Part shown: piece after piece, positions 1 through 7,444 of the stretch
How positions within the stretch are numbered: position 1 is the first letter of the stretch
Layout: the number at the start of each line of letters is the position of its first letter
NCBI GenBank assembly: GCA_900543415.1
Contig: UQRE01000037.1
Span: 1-22,899 of the forward strand
Length of the DNA stretch: 22,899 nucleotides
Direction of reading: 5' to 3'
DNA from: an uncultured Dorea sp.
Lineage (GTDB): Bacteria > Bacillota > Clostridia > Lachnospirales > Lachnospiraceae
Made by a program: the position numbers and the translations under genes
The notes under the pieces: generated by a model
The model's database searches: none
What the model was told of the DNA's origin: nothing
What the model saw: only the letters and a program-made list of their open reading frames with translations

Positions 1-195
1 CAGGTTTTCCGTGGAGCGAATGTCAAGTTAGGAAACTGGCGACAAGTCACTGTACGAATCACAACTGATTACTGCTTACCAGACAGGTAAAAGGTATGAA
101 ACAACGTGTGGGTTTCTCACGACACACACGGGAGAGTGTACAGTCACCGCTTGTCGTACTGAAGTTAAAAGTACGAAAAGGAGGCGACTTTTTTT
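1..195 (+). promoter_or_regulatory. Hairpin-rich 5' leader of the S10 operon
   Basis: This non-coding stretch precedes rpsJ and can form several helices. TGTC 21-24 pairs with GACA 41-44, enclosing AGTT 26-29 with AACT 34-37. TTACC 76-80 pairs with GGTAA 86-90. CGTGTG 105-110 pairs with CACACG 125-130. TCGTACT 154-160 pairs with AGTACGA 170-176. The last stem abuts the rpsJ SD (AAAAGGAGG, 176-184). AAAAG 176-180 can also pair with CTTTT 188-192, placing part of the SD in a loop. No convincing sigma-A promoter is visible, so the start of transcription probably lies before the window. S10 operons of other bacteria are controlled through leader RNA (L4 in E. coli); a similar role here is inference. 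Confidence 0.45.
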
Positions 196-513
196 ATGGC
201 AAGTCAAGTAATGAGAATCACATTGAAAGCGTACGATCATCAGTTAGTAGATGCGTCCGCAAAGAAAATCATCGAAACTGTTAAAAAGAACGGATCACAG
301 GTGAGCGGTCCTGTACCACTTCCGACAAAGAAGGAAGTTGTTACAATTCTTAGAGCTGTTCACAAATATAAAGATTCCAGAGAACAGTTCGAGCAGAGAA
401 CTCATAAGAGACTCATTGATATCATTACACCAACACAGAAAACTGTTGATGCATTATCTAGATTAGAGATGCCGGCTGGTGTGTACATTGATATCAAAAT
501 GAAAAACAAATAA
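196..513 (+). CDS. rpsJ: 30S ribosomal protein S10
   Basis: The 105-residue product is S10 (NusE), a protein of the 30S head that also pairs with NusB in transcription antitermination. The whole family pattern is present: the N-terminal strand RITLKAYDHQ, the PLPTKKEVVTILRA segment and the long loop with EQFEQRTHKRLIDI, ending in a basic KMKNK tail. Length is as usual for Firmicutes. The start is the ATG 11 nt after the AAGGAGG SD. A run of seven T (189-195) lies between SD and start codon, which is unusual. It is the first gene of the S10 block, as in most bacteria. Confidence 0.98.
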   Translation: MASQVMRITLKAYDHQLVDASAKKIIETVKKNGSQVSGPVPLPTKKEVVTILRAVHKYKDSREQFEQRTHKRLIDIITPTQKTVDALSRLEMPAGVYIDIKMKNK

Positions 514-517
514 GCAG

Positions 518-557
518 ATCCTATAATTTAGGATGAACGTCCAAGCGGCGTTCCGCT
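518..557 (+). other. Two small hairpins between rpsJ and rplC
   Basis: ATCCTA 518-523 pairs with TAGGAT 529-534 around a 5-nt loop. AGCGG 544-548 pairs with CCGCT 553-557 around CGTT. GAACG 536-540 can instead pair with CGTTC 549-553, which excludes the second stem. There is no T-run, so this is not an intrinsic terminator. A role in mRNA processing or in controlling rplC translation is possible but unproven; the rplC SD (AGGAGGT) follows at about 567-573. Confidence 0.4.
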
Positions 558-580
558 GTAAATCACAGGAGGTAATTATA

Positions 581-1261
581 ATGAAGAAAGCTATTTTAGC
601 TACAAAAGTCGGAATGACACAGATCTTCAATGAAGACGGAACACTGACACCGGTAACAGTTCTTCAGGCTGGTCCTTGTGTAGTAACACAGATCAAAACA
701 GTTGAGAACGACGGTTACGAAGCGGTTCAGGTTGGCTTCATGGATAAGAAAGACAAGATCGTCAACAAAGACAAATCCGGAAAGAAAGAAATTGTTCACC
801 GTCATGGTGTGACAAAGGCTGAGCAGGGACATTTTGCAAAAGCTGGAGTTTCCGGAAAGAGATTTGTAAGAGAATTTAAACTTGAGAACGCAAGTGAGTA
901 TGAGCTTGCACAGGAGATCAAGGTTGATATTTTTGAAGCAGGCGACAAAATTGACGCTACTGCAATTTCCAAAGGTAAAGGTTTCCAGGGCGCGATTAAG
1001 AGACATAATCAGCACAGAGGACCTATGACACACGGTTCCAAATTCCACCGTCACGCAGGTTCCAATGGAGCTGCATCTGATCCGAGTAAAGTATTCAAAG
1101 GAAAGAAGATGCCAGGTCACATGGGAAGCAAGAAGATCACAATCCAGAATCTTGAAGTTGTACGCGTAGATGCAGAAAACAATCTTCTTCTGGTTAAAGG
1201 TTCTGTACCGGGACCAAAGAAATCTTTAGTGACAATTAGAGAAGCTGTTAAAGCTAACTAG
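581..1261 (+). CDS. rplC: 50S ribosomal protein L3
   Basis: This encodes L3, an early 50S assembly protein whose long central loop reaches the peptidyl transferase centre. The N terminus MKKAILATKVGMTQIF is diagnostic. The loop segment GAIKRHNQHRGPMTHGSKFH and the following glycine/basic stretch (roughly residues 135-180) match the family extension. A glutamine in RHNQHRG corresponds to the region methylated by PrmB in other bacteria. The ATG at 581 is chosen over an upstream in-frame start at 533 because an AGGAGGT SD lies 7-8 nt before it and the product then begins at the family N terminus. At 226 residues it is slightly longer than Bacillus L3, as is common in Clostridia. Confidence 0.98.
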   Translation: MKKAILATKVGMTQIFNEDGTLTPVTVLQAGPCVVTQIKTVENDGYEAVQVGFMDKKDKIVNKDKSGKKEIVHRHGVTKAEQGHFAKAGVSGKRFVREFKLENASEYELAQEIKVDIFEAGDKIDATAISKGKGFQGAIKRHNQHRGPMTHGSKFHRHAGSNGAASDPSKVFKGKKMPGHMGSKKITIQNLEVVRVDAENNLLLVKGSVPGPKKSLVTIREAVKAN

Positions 1262-1290
1262 GATTTGGTGAAGGAAGGAGGACATTAAAG

Positions 1291-1905
1291 ATGGCAAACG
1301 TATCTGTTTACAATATCGAAGGTAACGAAGTTGGAACAATCGACTTAAATGATGCTGTATTCGGTGTTGAAGTAAATGAGCACCTTGTACACATGGCAGT
1401 TGTAAACCAGCTTGCAAATAATCGTCAGGGAACACAGAAAGCAAAAACACGTTCTGAAGTTTCCGGTGGCGGAAGAAAACCATGGAGACAGAAAGGAACA
1501 GGTCATGCAAGACAGGGTTCTACAAGAGCTCCACAGTGGACAGGCGGCGGAGTAGTATTCGCTCCGGTACCGAGAGATTATTCGTTCAAGATGAATAAGA
1601 AAGAGAAGAGAGCTGCTCTTAAATCAGTTCTTACAGCAAAGGTAGAAGAGAAGAAATTCATCGTTGTTGATGAGATCAAATTTGATGAGATCAAGACAAA
1701 GAACTTTGCTAACATGTTAAAGAATTTAGATGTTAAAAAAGCATTAGTAGTGTTAGAGGACGAGAATGCAACAATCTCTGCTAAAAACATCGCAGATGTT
1801 AAAACAGCAAAAGTTAACACAATCAATGTGTATGACATTCTGAAATACAACACAGTGATCGCAACAAAAGACGCTGTTCGCAATATCGAGGAGGTGTACG
1901 CATAA
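1291..1905 (+). CDS. rplD: 50S ribosomal protein L4
   Basis: L4 binds 23S rRNA, and its loop lines the nascent peptide exit tunnel. The loop is clear at about residues 48-105 (GTQKAKTRSEVSGGGRKPWR, then KGTGHARQGSTRAPQW), followed by the globular domain with LKSVLTAKVEE and a DVKKALVVLEDEN stretch. Length is 204 residues, normal for the family. A GGAGGA SD precedes the ATG. The TAA stop shares its last A with the rplW start, so the two are likely translationally coupled. In E. coli L4 also represses the S10 operon; whether that holds here cannot be read from the sequence. Confidence 0.98.
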   Translation: MANVSVYNIEGNEVGTIDLNDAVFGVEVNEHLVHMAVVNQLANNRQGTQKAKTRSEVSGGGRKPWRQKGTGHARQGSTRAPQWTGGGVVFAPVPRDYSFKMNKKEKRAALKSVLTAKVEEKKFIVVDEIKFDEIKTKNFANMLKNLDVKKALVVLEDENATISAKNIADVKTAKVNTINVYDILKYNTVIATKDAVRNIEEVYA

Positions 1906-2210
1906 TGGCAAACATTCAGTATTATGATGTAATCCTTAAACCAGTTGTAACAGAGAAGAGCATGGAGCTGATGGGAGAGAAAAAGTACACATTTTTAGTA
2001 CATCCGGAAGCTACAAAGACTCAGGTAAAAGAAGCAGTTGAGAAAATGTTCGAAGGAACAAAAGTTGCAAGCGTAAACACAATGAACTGCGAAGGAAAGA
2101 AAAAAAGAGTTCGTGGAACATTCAAGTTTGGCAAAACTGCTGGAACTAAGAAAGCTGTAGTAAAACTTACAGCAGACAGCGCTGATATCGAGATCTTCGA
2201 GGGATTATAA
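1905..2210 (+). CDS. rplW: 50S ribosomal protein L23
   Basis: L23 sits at the polypeptide exit port, where trigger factor and SRP dock. The protein begins MANIQYYDVILKPVVTEKS, with the family core ILKPVVTEKSM, followed by YTFLVHPEATKTQVKEAVEKMF and the basic hairpin CEGKKKRVRGTFKFGKTAG. It has 101 residues, close to the usual 95-100. Its ATG overlaps the rplD stop by one base (TAATG), and an internal SD (GAGGAGGTG) lies in the rplD 3' end, so coupling to L4 synthesis is expected. Confidence 0.98.
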   Translation: MANIQYYDVILKPVVTEKSMELMGEKKYTFLVHPEATKTQVKEAVEKMFEGTKVASVNTMNCEGKKKRVRGTFKFGKTAGTKKAVVKLTADSADIEIFEGL

Positions 2211-2270
2211 GATAAGCGCAAATCATACGGACAGAAACCGTGATAATAAACATTTGAAAGGAGAACAATC

Positions 2271-3113
2271 ATGGGAATTAAAACATACCGCCCATATACG
2301 CCTTCCAGAAGACAGATGACTGGTTCTGATTTCGCAGAAATCACTAAGACAACACCAGAGAAGTCTCTGTTAGCTCCAAAGAGCAGACAGGCAGGACGTA
2401 ACAATCAGGGAAAAATCACAGTTAGACACCGCGGAGGCGGAGCTAAAAAGAAATATAGAATTATCGACTTCAAGAGAAATAAAGATGGAATTGCTGCTAC
2501 AGTTATTGGTATCGAATACGATCCGAACAGAACAGCAAACATCGCATTGATCTGTTACGAAGACGGTGAGAAAGCTTACATCCTTGCACCGGAAGGATTA
2601 AAGGATGGAATGAAGGTTATGAACGGACCGGAAGCAGAAGTAAGAGTAGGAAACTGCCTGCCACTGTCTGAAATCCCGGTTGGTACTCAGATTCACAATA
2701 TCGAGCTTTATCCTGGAAAAGGCGGACAGCTTGTTCGTTCAGCAGGAAACAGTGCTCAGTTAATGGCTAAAGAAGGAAAATATGCAACACTTCGTCTTCC
2801 ATCAGGAGAGATGAGAATGGTTCCGATCATTTGCAGAGCTTCTGTTGGAGTAGTTGGAAACGGTGATCACAGCCTGATCAACGTAGGTAAAGCTGGACGT
2901 AAGCGTCACATGGGATTCAGACCAACAGTTCGTGGTTCTGTTATGAACCCGAATGACCATCCGCACGGTGGTGGTGAAGGTAAGACAGGAATCGGTCGTC
3001 CGGGTCCGTCAACACCTTGGGGTAAACCAGCACTTGGTCTTAAGACAAGAAAGAAAAACAAATCTTCTAACAAACTGATCGTAAGAAGAAGAGATGGTAA
3101 AGCAATCAAATAA
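2271..3113 (+). CDS. rplB: 50S ribosomal protein L2
   Basis: L2 is a large, highly conserved 23S-binding protein needed for subunit association and peptidyl transferase assembly. The N-terminal MGIKTYRPYTPSRRQMTGSD, the central GNCLPLSEIPVGTQIHNIEL and the C-terminal MNPNDHPHGGGEGKTGIGRP motif are all present. The motif includes the conserved histidine near the catalytic centre, and the basic tail (KTRKKNKSSNK) follows. Length is 280 residues, typical. A 60-nt spacer separates it from rplW, with an AAAGGAGAA SD before the ATG. Confidence 0.99.
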   Translation: MGIKTYRPYTPSRRQMTGSDFAEITKTTPEKSLLAPKSRQAGRNNQGKITVRHRGGGAKKKYRIIDFKRNKDGIAATVIGIEYDPNRTANIALICYEDGEKAYILAPEGLKDGMKVMNGPEAEVRVGNCLPLSEIPVGTQIHNIELYPGKGGQLVRSAGNSAQLMAKEGKYATLRLPSGEMRMVPIICRASVGVVGNGDHSLINVGKAGRKRHMGFRPTVRGSVMNPNDHPHGGGEGKTGIGRPGPSTPWGKPALGLKTRKKNKSSNKLIVRRRDGKAIK

Positions 3114-3131
3114 TTAAGGAGGTTAGAACCT

Positions 3132-3413
3132 ATGGCACGTTCAATTAAAAAAGGACCATTCGCAGACGCAAGCCTGCTTAAGAAGATAGATGCTATGAAC
3201 GCAGCTGGAGAAAAGTCTGTAATCAAGACTTGGTCCCGTCGTTCTACAATCTTCCCAAGCATGGTTGGACATACAATCGCCGTACATGACGGAAGAAAAC
3301 ACGTACCTGTATATGTAACAGAGGATATGGTAGGACACAAACTCGGTGAGTTCGTTGCTACAAGAACATATAGAGGACACGGAAAAGACGAAAAGAAATC
3401 AAAAGTTAGATAA
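3132..3413 (+). CDS. rpsS: 30S ribosomal protein S19
   Basis: S19 lies in the 30S head, near S13 and the A-site finger. The 93-residue product has the full signature: MARSIKKGPFADASLLKKID, then SRRSTIFPSMVGHTIAVHDG, VPVYVTEDMVGHKLGEF and the C-terminal RTYRGHGKDEKKSKVR. The ATG follows a TAAGGAGG SD, and the spacer from rplB is only 18 nt. Nothing is unusual in it. Confidence 0.99.
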   Translation: MARSIKKGPFADASLLKKIDAMNAAGEKSVIKTWSRRSTIFPSMVGHTIAVHDGRKHVPVYVTEDMVGHKLGEFVATRTYRGHGKDEKKSKVR

Positions 3414-3439
3414 TTACATTGTGAAAGGAGGGTTCATCC

Positions 3440-3826
3440 ATGGCTAAAGGACATAGATCCCAAATTAAAAGAGAGAGAAATGCTAACAAAGATACAAGAC
3501 CTTCTGCTAAGTTATCTTACGCAAGAGTTTCTGTTCAGAAAGCATGTTTCGTATTAGATGCCATCAGAGGTAAGGATGTAACAACAGCACTTGGTATTTT
3601 AACTTACAATCCAAGATATGCTTCTAGTTTAATAAAGAAATTATTAGAGTCTGCAATTGCAAATGCTGAGAACAACAACGGCATGAACGCTGAGAACCTT
3701 TACATTGCAGAGGCTTATGCAAACAAAGGACCAACAATGAAGAGAATCAGACCTAGAGCGCAGGGTAGAGCTTACAGAATCGAGAAGAGAATGAGCCACA
3801 TTACACTTGTGCTTGATGAAAGATAA
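3440..3826 (+). CDS. rplV: 50S ribosomal protein L22
   Basis: L22 is a 23S-binding protein whose beta-hairpin lines the exit tunnel. The body begins about residue 20 (RPSAKLSYARVSVQKACFVL) and includes IRGKDVTTALGILTYNPRYA. The hairpin and C terminus read KGPTMKRIRPRAQGRAYRIE and then RMSHITLVLDER, the canonical ending. The 128 residues include an N-terminal basic extension of about 20 residues (MAKGHRSQIKRERNANKDTR), longer than Bacillus L22 and seen in related Clostridia. An AAAGGAGGG SD precedes the start. Confidence 0.98.
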   Translation: MAKGHRSQIKRERNANKDTRPSAKLSYARVSVQKACFVLDAIRGKDVTTALGILTYNPRYASSLIKKLLESAIANAENNNGMNAENLYIAEAYANKGPTMKRIRPRAQGRAYRIEKRMSHITLVLDER

Positions 3827-3837
3827 GGAGGGCAAAC

Positions 3838-4491
3838 ATGGGACAGAAAGTTAATCCTCATGGTTTGAGAGTCGGAGTTATCAAAGACTGGGACTCTAGA
3901 TGGTATGCAGAGAAAGATTTCGCAGACTACTTAGTAGAAGACCATGAAATCAGAACGTATCTTAAGAAAAGATTATACAGCGCTGGTGTTTCTAAGATCG
4001 AGATCGAAAGAGCATCTGACCGCGTGAAAATCATCATTTATACAGCTAAGCCGGGTGTTGTTATCGGTAAAGGCGGAGCTGAGATTGAAAAAGTAAAAGG
4101 CGAACTTGCCAAATTTACAGATAAGAAGTTAATCGTAGACATCAAAGAGATCAAGAGACCGGATAAGGATGCTCAGTTAGTAGCAGAGAATATCGCTCTT
4201 CAGCTTGAGAACCGTATTTCATTCAGACGTGCAATGAAATCTTGCATGTCAAGAACAATGAAATCTGGAGCACTCGGAATTAAAGCTGCTGTATCAGGAC
4301 GTCTTGGCGGAGCTGATATCGCTCGTACAGAGTTCTACAGCGAGGGAACAATTCCTCTTCAGACACTGAGAGCAGACATTGACTACGGATTCGCCGAAGC
4401 TGACACAACTTACGGAAAAGTTGGTGTTAAAGTATGGATTTACAAAGGCGAAGTTCTTCCGGAAAAAGCATCAAAGGAAGGAGATAGATAA
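3838..4491 (+). CDS. rpsC: 30S ribosomal protein S3
   Basis: S3 forms part of the mRNA entry channel and its helicase activity. The 217-residue protein starts MGQKVNPHGLRVGVIKDWDS, the family hallmark. It contains a type II KH domain with VVIGKGGAEIEK (about residues 75-86, GxxG loop) and the C-terminal domain with GIKAAVSGRLGGADIARTEF and GTIPLQTLRADIDYGFAEA. The SD (AAGGAGGG) overlaps the rplV stop codon, and the spacer is only 11 nt. Confidence 0.99.
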   Translation: MGQKVNPHGLRVGVIKDWDSRWYAEKDFADYLVEDHEIRTYLKKRLYSAGVSKIEIERASDRVKIIIYTAKPGVVIGKGGAEIEKVKGELAKFTDKKLIVDIKEIKRPDKDAQLVAENIALQLENRISFRRAMKSCMSRTMKSGALGIKAAVSGRLGGADIARTEFYSEGTIPLQTLRADIDYGFAEADTTYGKVGVKVWIYKGEVLPEKASKEGDR

Positions 4492-4493
4492 TC

Positions 4494-4931
4494 ATGTTAA
4501 TGCCAAAAAGAGTAAAACGTCGTAAACAGTTCCGTGGTTCCATGAGAGGAAAAGCACTCCGCGGAAATAAGATTACAAATGGTGAATATGGTATCGTTGC
4601 AATGGAGCCATGCTGGATCCGTTCTAACCAGATCGAAGCAGCCCGTATCGCTATGACACGTTACATCAAGCGTGGTGGTAAAGTTTGGATCAAAATATTC
4701 CCAGATAAACCTGTAACTACAAAACCAGCTGAAACACGTATGGGTTCCGGTAAAGGAACTTTAGAGTACTGGGTAGCAGTTGTAAAACCAGGACGCGTAA
4801 TGTTCGAGCTTGCCGGAGTTCCGGAAGAAGTAGCTCGTGAGGCACTCCGTCTTGCTATGCACAAATTACCTTGTAAATGTAAAATCGTTTCACGCGAAGA
4901 TTTAGAAGGCGGTGATAACAGTGAAAATTAA
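4494..4931 (+). CDS. rplP: 50S ribosomal protein L16
   Basis: L16 is a late-assembling protein near the A-site tRNA elbow. The protein begins MLMPKRVKRRKQFRGSMRGK and includes ALRGNKITNGEYGIVAMEPC, the central arginine-rich helix IRSNQIEAARIAMTRYIKRG, and MGSGKGTLEYWVAVVKPGRV. Length is 145 residues. The first ATG (4494) is preferred over the second (4500) because it lies 10 nt after the AAGGAAGGAG SD. Its last 11 nt overlap the start of rpmC. Confidence 0.98.
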   Translation: MLMPKRVKRRKQFRGSMRGKALRGNKITNGEYGIVAMEPCWIRSNQIEAARIAMTRYIKRGGKVWIKIFPDKPVTTKPAETRMGSGKGTLEYWVAVVKPGRVMFELAGVPEEVAREALRLAMHKLPCKCKIVSREDLEGGDNSEN

Positions 4932-5124
4932 TGCATTTGTAGAAGATTTAAAAACAAAATCAGCTGCAGAGCTGAATGAAGAATTAGTAGCTGCTAAAAA
5001 GGAACTCTTCAACTTGAGATTCCAGAACGCAACAAATCAGTTAGATAATACAAGCAGAATTAAAGAGGTAAGAAGAAATATTGCCAGAATCCAGACAGTG
5101 ATCACTGAAAAAGCTGACCGCTAG
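4921..5124 (+). CDS. rpmC: 50S ribosomal protein L29
   Basis: L29 is a small helical-hairpin protein at the exit port, next to L23. The 67-residue product reads MKINAFVEDLKTKSAAELNE and contains the family core AAKKELFNLRFQNATNQLDN and the RIKEVRRNIARIQTVI helix. The GTG at 4921 is chosen rather than the in-frame GTG at 4912, because the AAGGCGGTG SD-like stretch (4905-4913) would overlap the latter. The gene overlaps rplP by 11 nt, indicating translational coupling. Its TAG stop lies inside a small hairpin. Confidence 0.96.
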   Translation: MKINAFVEDLKTKSAAELNEELVAAKKELFNLRFQNATNQLDNTSRIKEVRRNIARIQTVITEKADR

Positions 5125-5186
5125 TAGTTAGCGAGGTTTTTTCGAGCTTAGCACTGAGGTCGTTCTTTGAGCAAAGCGAAAAGAAC
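5119..5186 (+). other. Hairpin plus T6 and second hairpin between rpmC and rpsQ
   Basis: CGCTA 5119-5123 pairs with TAGCG 5129-5133, wrapping the rpmC stop codon. AGG and six T (5137-5142) follow, resembling a weak intrinsic terminator or pause site. Further on, GTTCTTT 5162-5168 pairs perfectly with AAAGAAC 5180-5186. A shorter alternative, CTTT 5165-5168 with AAAG 5173-5176, competes with it. The 92-nt spacer is one of the longest inside the otherwise compact S10/spc block and carries no gene. Confidence 0.4.
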
Positions 5187-5216
5187 TTCATCGACAAAGA
5201 AAGGAGCGTAAAGACT

Positions 5217-5471
5217 GTGGAAAGAAATCTTAGAAAAACCAGAGTTGGTAAGGTTGTAAGTAATAAAATGGATAAGACCATAGTTGTTGCAGTTGAAGAT
5301 CATGTAAAGCATCCTCTTTACAAAAAGATCGTAAAGAGAACTTACAAATTAAAAGCACATGATGAAGCAAATGAGTGCAACATTGGTGACAAAGTAAAAG
5401 TTATGGAAACAAGACCTTTATCTAAAGACAAGAGATGGAGACTTGTTGAGATTATGGAGAAAGCAAAATAG
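5217..5471 (+). CDS. rpsQ: 30S ribosomal protein S17
   Basis: S17 is a primary 16S-binding OB-fold protein. The 84-residue sequence shows MERNLRKTRVGKVVSNKMDK, TIVVAVEDHVKHPLYKKIVK and the terminal ETRPLSKDKRWRLVEIMEK, all family signatures. Translation starts at a GTG that is preceded by AAGGAG 5201-5206. No better ATG gives the family N terminus. It follows the hairpin-bearing spacer after rpmC. Confidence 0.98.
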   Translation: MERNLRKTRVGKVVSNKMDKTIVVAVEDHVKHPLYKKIVKRTYKLKAHDEANECNIGDKVKVMETRPLSKDKRWRLVEIMEKAK

Positions 5472-5490
5472 TATAAGGAGGGAAACCTGC

Positions 5491-5859
5491 ATGATACAGC
5501 AAGAAAGCAGACTGAAAGTAGCAGACAATACAGGTGCGAAAGAGTTACTTTGCATTCGTGTTCTTGGCGGTTCAACAAGAAGATACGCTAGTATCGGAGA
5601 TGTGATCGTTGCCAGCGTTAAAGATGCAACACCAGGCGGCGTTGTTAAAAAAGGTGATGTAGTAAAAGCTGTAGTTGTTCGTACTGTAAACAGTACTCGT
5701 CGTAAAGATGGTTCTTACATCCGTTTCGACGAAAATGCTGCTGTAATTATAAAAGACGATAAGACACCAAGAGGAACCCGTATCTTTGGGCCAGTAGCAC
5801 GAGAGCTTCGTGACAAACAGTTCATGAGAATTGTTTCCTTAGCTCCGGAAGTACTTTAA
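5491..5859 (+). CDS. rplN: 50S ribosomal protein L14
   Basis: L14 sits at the subunit interface (bridge B8). The product is MIQQESRLKVADNTGAKELL and continues with CIRVLGGSTRRYASIGDVIV, GVVKKGDVVKAVVVRT and the ending RELRDKQFMRIVSLAPEVL; 122 residues is the standard length. The ATG at 5491 is preferred over an in-frame upstream ATG at 5443 inside rpsQ. It has an AAGGAGGG SD 8 nt away and gives the universal MIQxE N terminus. Confidence 0.99.
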   Translation: MIQQESRLKVADNTGAKELLCIRVLGGSTRRYASIGDVIVASVKDATPGGVVKKGDVVKAVVVRTVNSTRRKDGSYIRFDENAAVIIKDDKTPRGTRIFGPVARELRDKQFMRIVSLAPEVL

Positions 5860-5871
5860 GGAGGTCAGGAC

Positions 5872-6183
5872 ATGTCAATGTTAAAGATTAAAAAAGGCGA
5901 CACTGTAAAAGTAATCGCTGGTAAAGATAAAGACAAAGAAGGCAAAGTTCTCTCTGTAAACCAGAAAGACGGTAAAGTTGTTGTTGAAAGCGTGAATATG
6001 CTGACAAAACACACAAAACCAAGCGCTGCCAATGCAAATGGCGGAATCATCCATCAGGAAGGTGCAATCGACATTTCTAATGTTATGTATGTGCACAAAG
6101 GAACTGCTACAAGAGTTGGCGTTAAAATGGATGGAGACAAAAAAGTACGCTACGCAAAATCAACAGGCGAAGTGATCGATTAA
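5872..6183 (+). CDS. rplX: 50S ribosomal protein L24
   Basis: L24 is an assembly-initiating 50S protein with an N-terminal KOW motif. This is visible as KIKKGDTVKVIAGKDKDKEG at residues 5-24. The middle NMLTKHTKPSAANANGGI and the GAIDISNVMYVHK segment are typical. The 103 residues match the family. The ATG at 5872 is favoured over 5878 by its spacing of 6 nt from the AAGGAGGT SD (5858-5865), which overlaps the rplN stop. Confidence 0.98.
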   Translation: MSMLKIKKGDTVKVIAGKDKDKEGKVLSVNQKDGKVVVESVNMLTKHTKPSAANANGGIIHQEGAIDISNVMYVHKGTATRVGVKMDGDKKVRYAKSTGEVID

Positions 6184-6206
6184 TCGAAGGAAGGAGGACT
6201 TGAGCT

Positions 6207-6746
6207 TTGAGTAGACTGAAAGAGCAGTATCAGAACGAAATCGTTGATGCATTAATCAAAAAGTTCGGATATAAAAATATTATGGAAGTGCCAAAACTCG
6301 ATAAAGTTGTTATCAACATGGGTGTTGGTGAGGCAAAAGACAATGCAAAACTGTTAGATTCAGCAATCGGTGATCTTGAGAAGATCACAGGACAGAAAGC
6401 AGTTGTCTGCAGAGCTAAAAAATCAGTTGCTAACTTCAAATTAAGAGAGGGAATGGCGATTGGATGTAAAGTTACTTTAAGAGGAGAAAAAATGTATGAG
6501 TTCGTTGATCGTCTGATCAACCTTGCATTACCTCGTGTACGTGACTTCAGAGGTGTTAACCCTAACGCATTTGACGGAAGAGGAAACTATGCACTCGGAA
6601 TCAAAGAGCAGCTTATCTTCCCGGAGATCGAGTACGATAAGGTTGACAAAATAAGAGGTATGGATGTTATTTTTGTTACAACAGCAAAAACTGACGAAGA
6701 GGCTCGTGAATTGTTAACACAGTTCAATATGCCGTTTACAAAATAA
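6207..6746 (+). CDS. rplE: 50S ribosomal protein L5
   Basis: L5 binds 5S rRNA and contacts the P-site tRNA. The 179-residue protein includes EVPKLDKVVINMGVGEAKDN, ITGQKAVVCRAKKSVANFKL, REGMAIGCKVTLRG and LPRVRDFRGVNPNAFDGRGN, with a C terminus ending LLTQFNMPFTK, all as in the family. The start is a TTG, supported by AAGGAGG 6191-6197 placed 9 nt upstream and by the conserved MSRLKEQY N terminus. The rare start codon may moderate expression. Confidence 0.98.
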   Translation: MSRLKEQYQNEIVDALIKKFGYKNIMEVPKLDKVVINMGVGEAKDNAKLLDSAIGDLEKITGQKAVVCRAKKSVANFKLREGMAIGCKVTLRGEKMYEFVDRLINLALPRVRDFRGVNPNAFDGRGNYALGIKEQLIFPEIEYDKVDKIRGMDVIFVTTAKTDEEARELLTQFNMPFTK

Positions 6747-6757
6747 GGAGGTAAATT

Positions 6758-6943
6758 ATGGCTAAGACAGCAATGAAAGTAAAACAGCAGCGCAAGCAGA
6801 AATTCTCTACAAGAGAATATAACCGCTGCAAAATCTGCGGACGTCCACATGCATATTTAAGAAAATATGGCATCTGCCGTGTTTGCTTCCGCGAACTGGC
6901 ATACAAAGGACAGATTCCTGGAGTTAAAAAAGCAAGCTGGTAA
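6758..6943 (+). CDS. rpsZ: 30S ribosomal protein S14 type Z (zinc form)
   Basis: This is the short, zinc-binding C+ paralogue of S14. The 61 residues carry the zinc knuckle CKIC at residues 24-27 and CRVC at 40-43, followed by FRELAYKGQIPGVKKASW, the universal S14 C terminus. The non-zinc form is about 89-100 residues and lacks these cysteines. Where both exist, Zur control of the C- form is known in other Firmicutes; only the C+ form is in this window. SD AAGGAGG precedes the ATG. Confidence 0.98.
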   Translation: MAKTAMKVKQQRKQKFSTREYNRCKICGRPHAYLRKYGICRVCFRELAYKGQIPGVKKASW

Positions 6944-6976
6944 GCTTGAACACTTAGAAAAGGAGGAAAATAATTC

Positions 6977-7378
6977 ATGACTATGAGCGATCCAATTGCA
7001 GATATGCTTACAAGAATTCGTAATGCAAACACTGCTAAACATGATACAGTAGACGTACCTGCATCTAAGATGAAACTTGCTATCGCAAATATCTTATTAG
7101 ATGAAGGTTACATCGAGAAATATGATGTCATTGAAGACGGAGTATTTAAGACAATCCACATCACATTAAAATATGGTGCGGACAAAAATGAAAAAGTAAT
7201 CACAGGTCTTAAGAGAATCTCTAAACCGGGTCTTCGTGTATATGCAAACAGTGCAGATGTACCGAAGGTCTTCGGAGGACTTGGAACAGCGATCATCTCT
7301 ACAAACCATGGAGTGATTACTGACAAAGAAGCAAGAAAACTTGGCGTTGGTGGAGAAGTACTCTGCTACGTATGGTAA
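6977..7378 (+). CDS. rpsH: 30S ribosomal protein S8
   Basis: S8 is a primary 16S-binding protein and, in E. coli, the repressor of the spc operon. The 133 residues show MTMSDPIADMLTRIRNANTA, the central ITLKYGADKNEKVITGLKRI, SKPGLRVYANSADVPKVFGG, GLGTAIISTNHGVITDKEAR and the terminal GGEVLCYVW. The ATG at 6977 (10 nt from AGGAGG 6961-6966) is preferred over 6983. I could not identify an S8-binding mimic in front of rplE by eye. Confidence 0.98.
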   Translation: MTMSDPIADMLTRIRNANTAKHDTVDVPASKMKLAIANILLDEGYIEKYDVIEDGVFKTIHITLKYGADKNEKVITGLKRISKPGLRVYANSADVPKVFGGLGTAIISTNHGVITDKEARKLGVGGEVLCYVW

Positions 7379-7444
7379 TTATCAGAAACTGAAAACAGAG
7401 CGGCAAGAACCGTTCCGAAAATTTAAGTTAAGGAGGATAAGGCA

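Noticed and set aside
96..284. Possible upstream ORF in the rpsJ leader
   Set aside because: It overlaps rpsJ in another frame; AAAAGG lies only about 2 nt before the ATG, and the protein has no recognisable pattern.
596..1120. Long minus-strand frame opposite rplC (174 codons)
   Set aside because: It is a shadow of a highly conserved gene, cysteine- and serine-rich, without SD.
4912..4920. GTG 4912 as the rpmC start
   Set aside because: It lies within its own SD-like sequence; GTG 4921 has correct spacing and gives the family N terminus.
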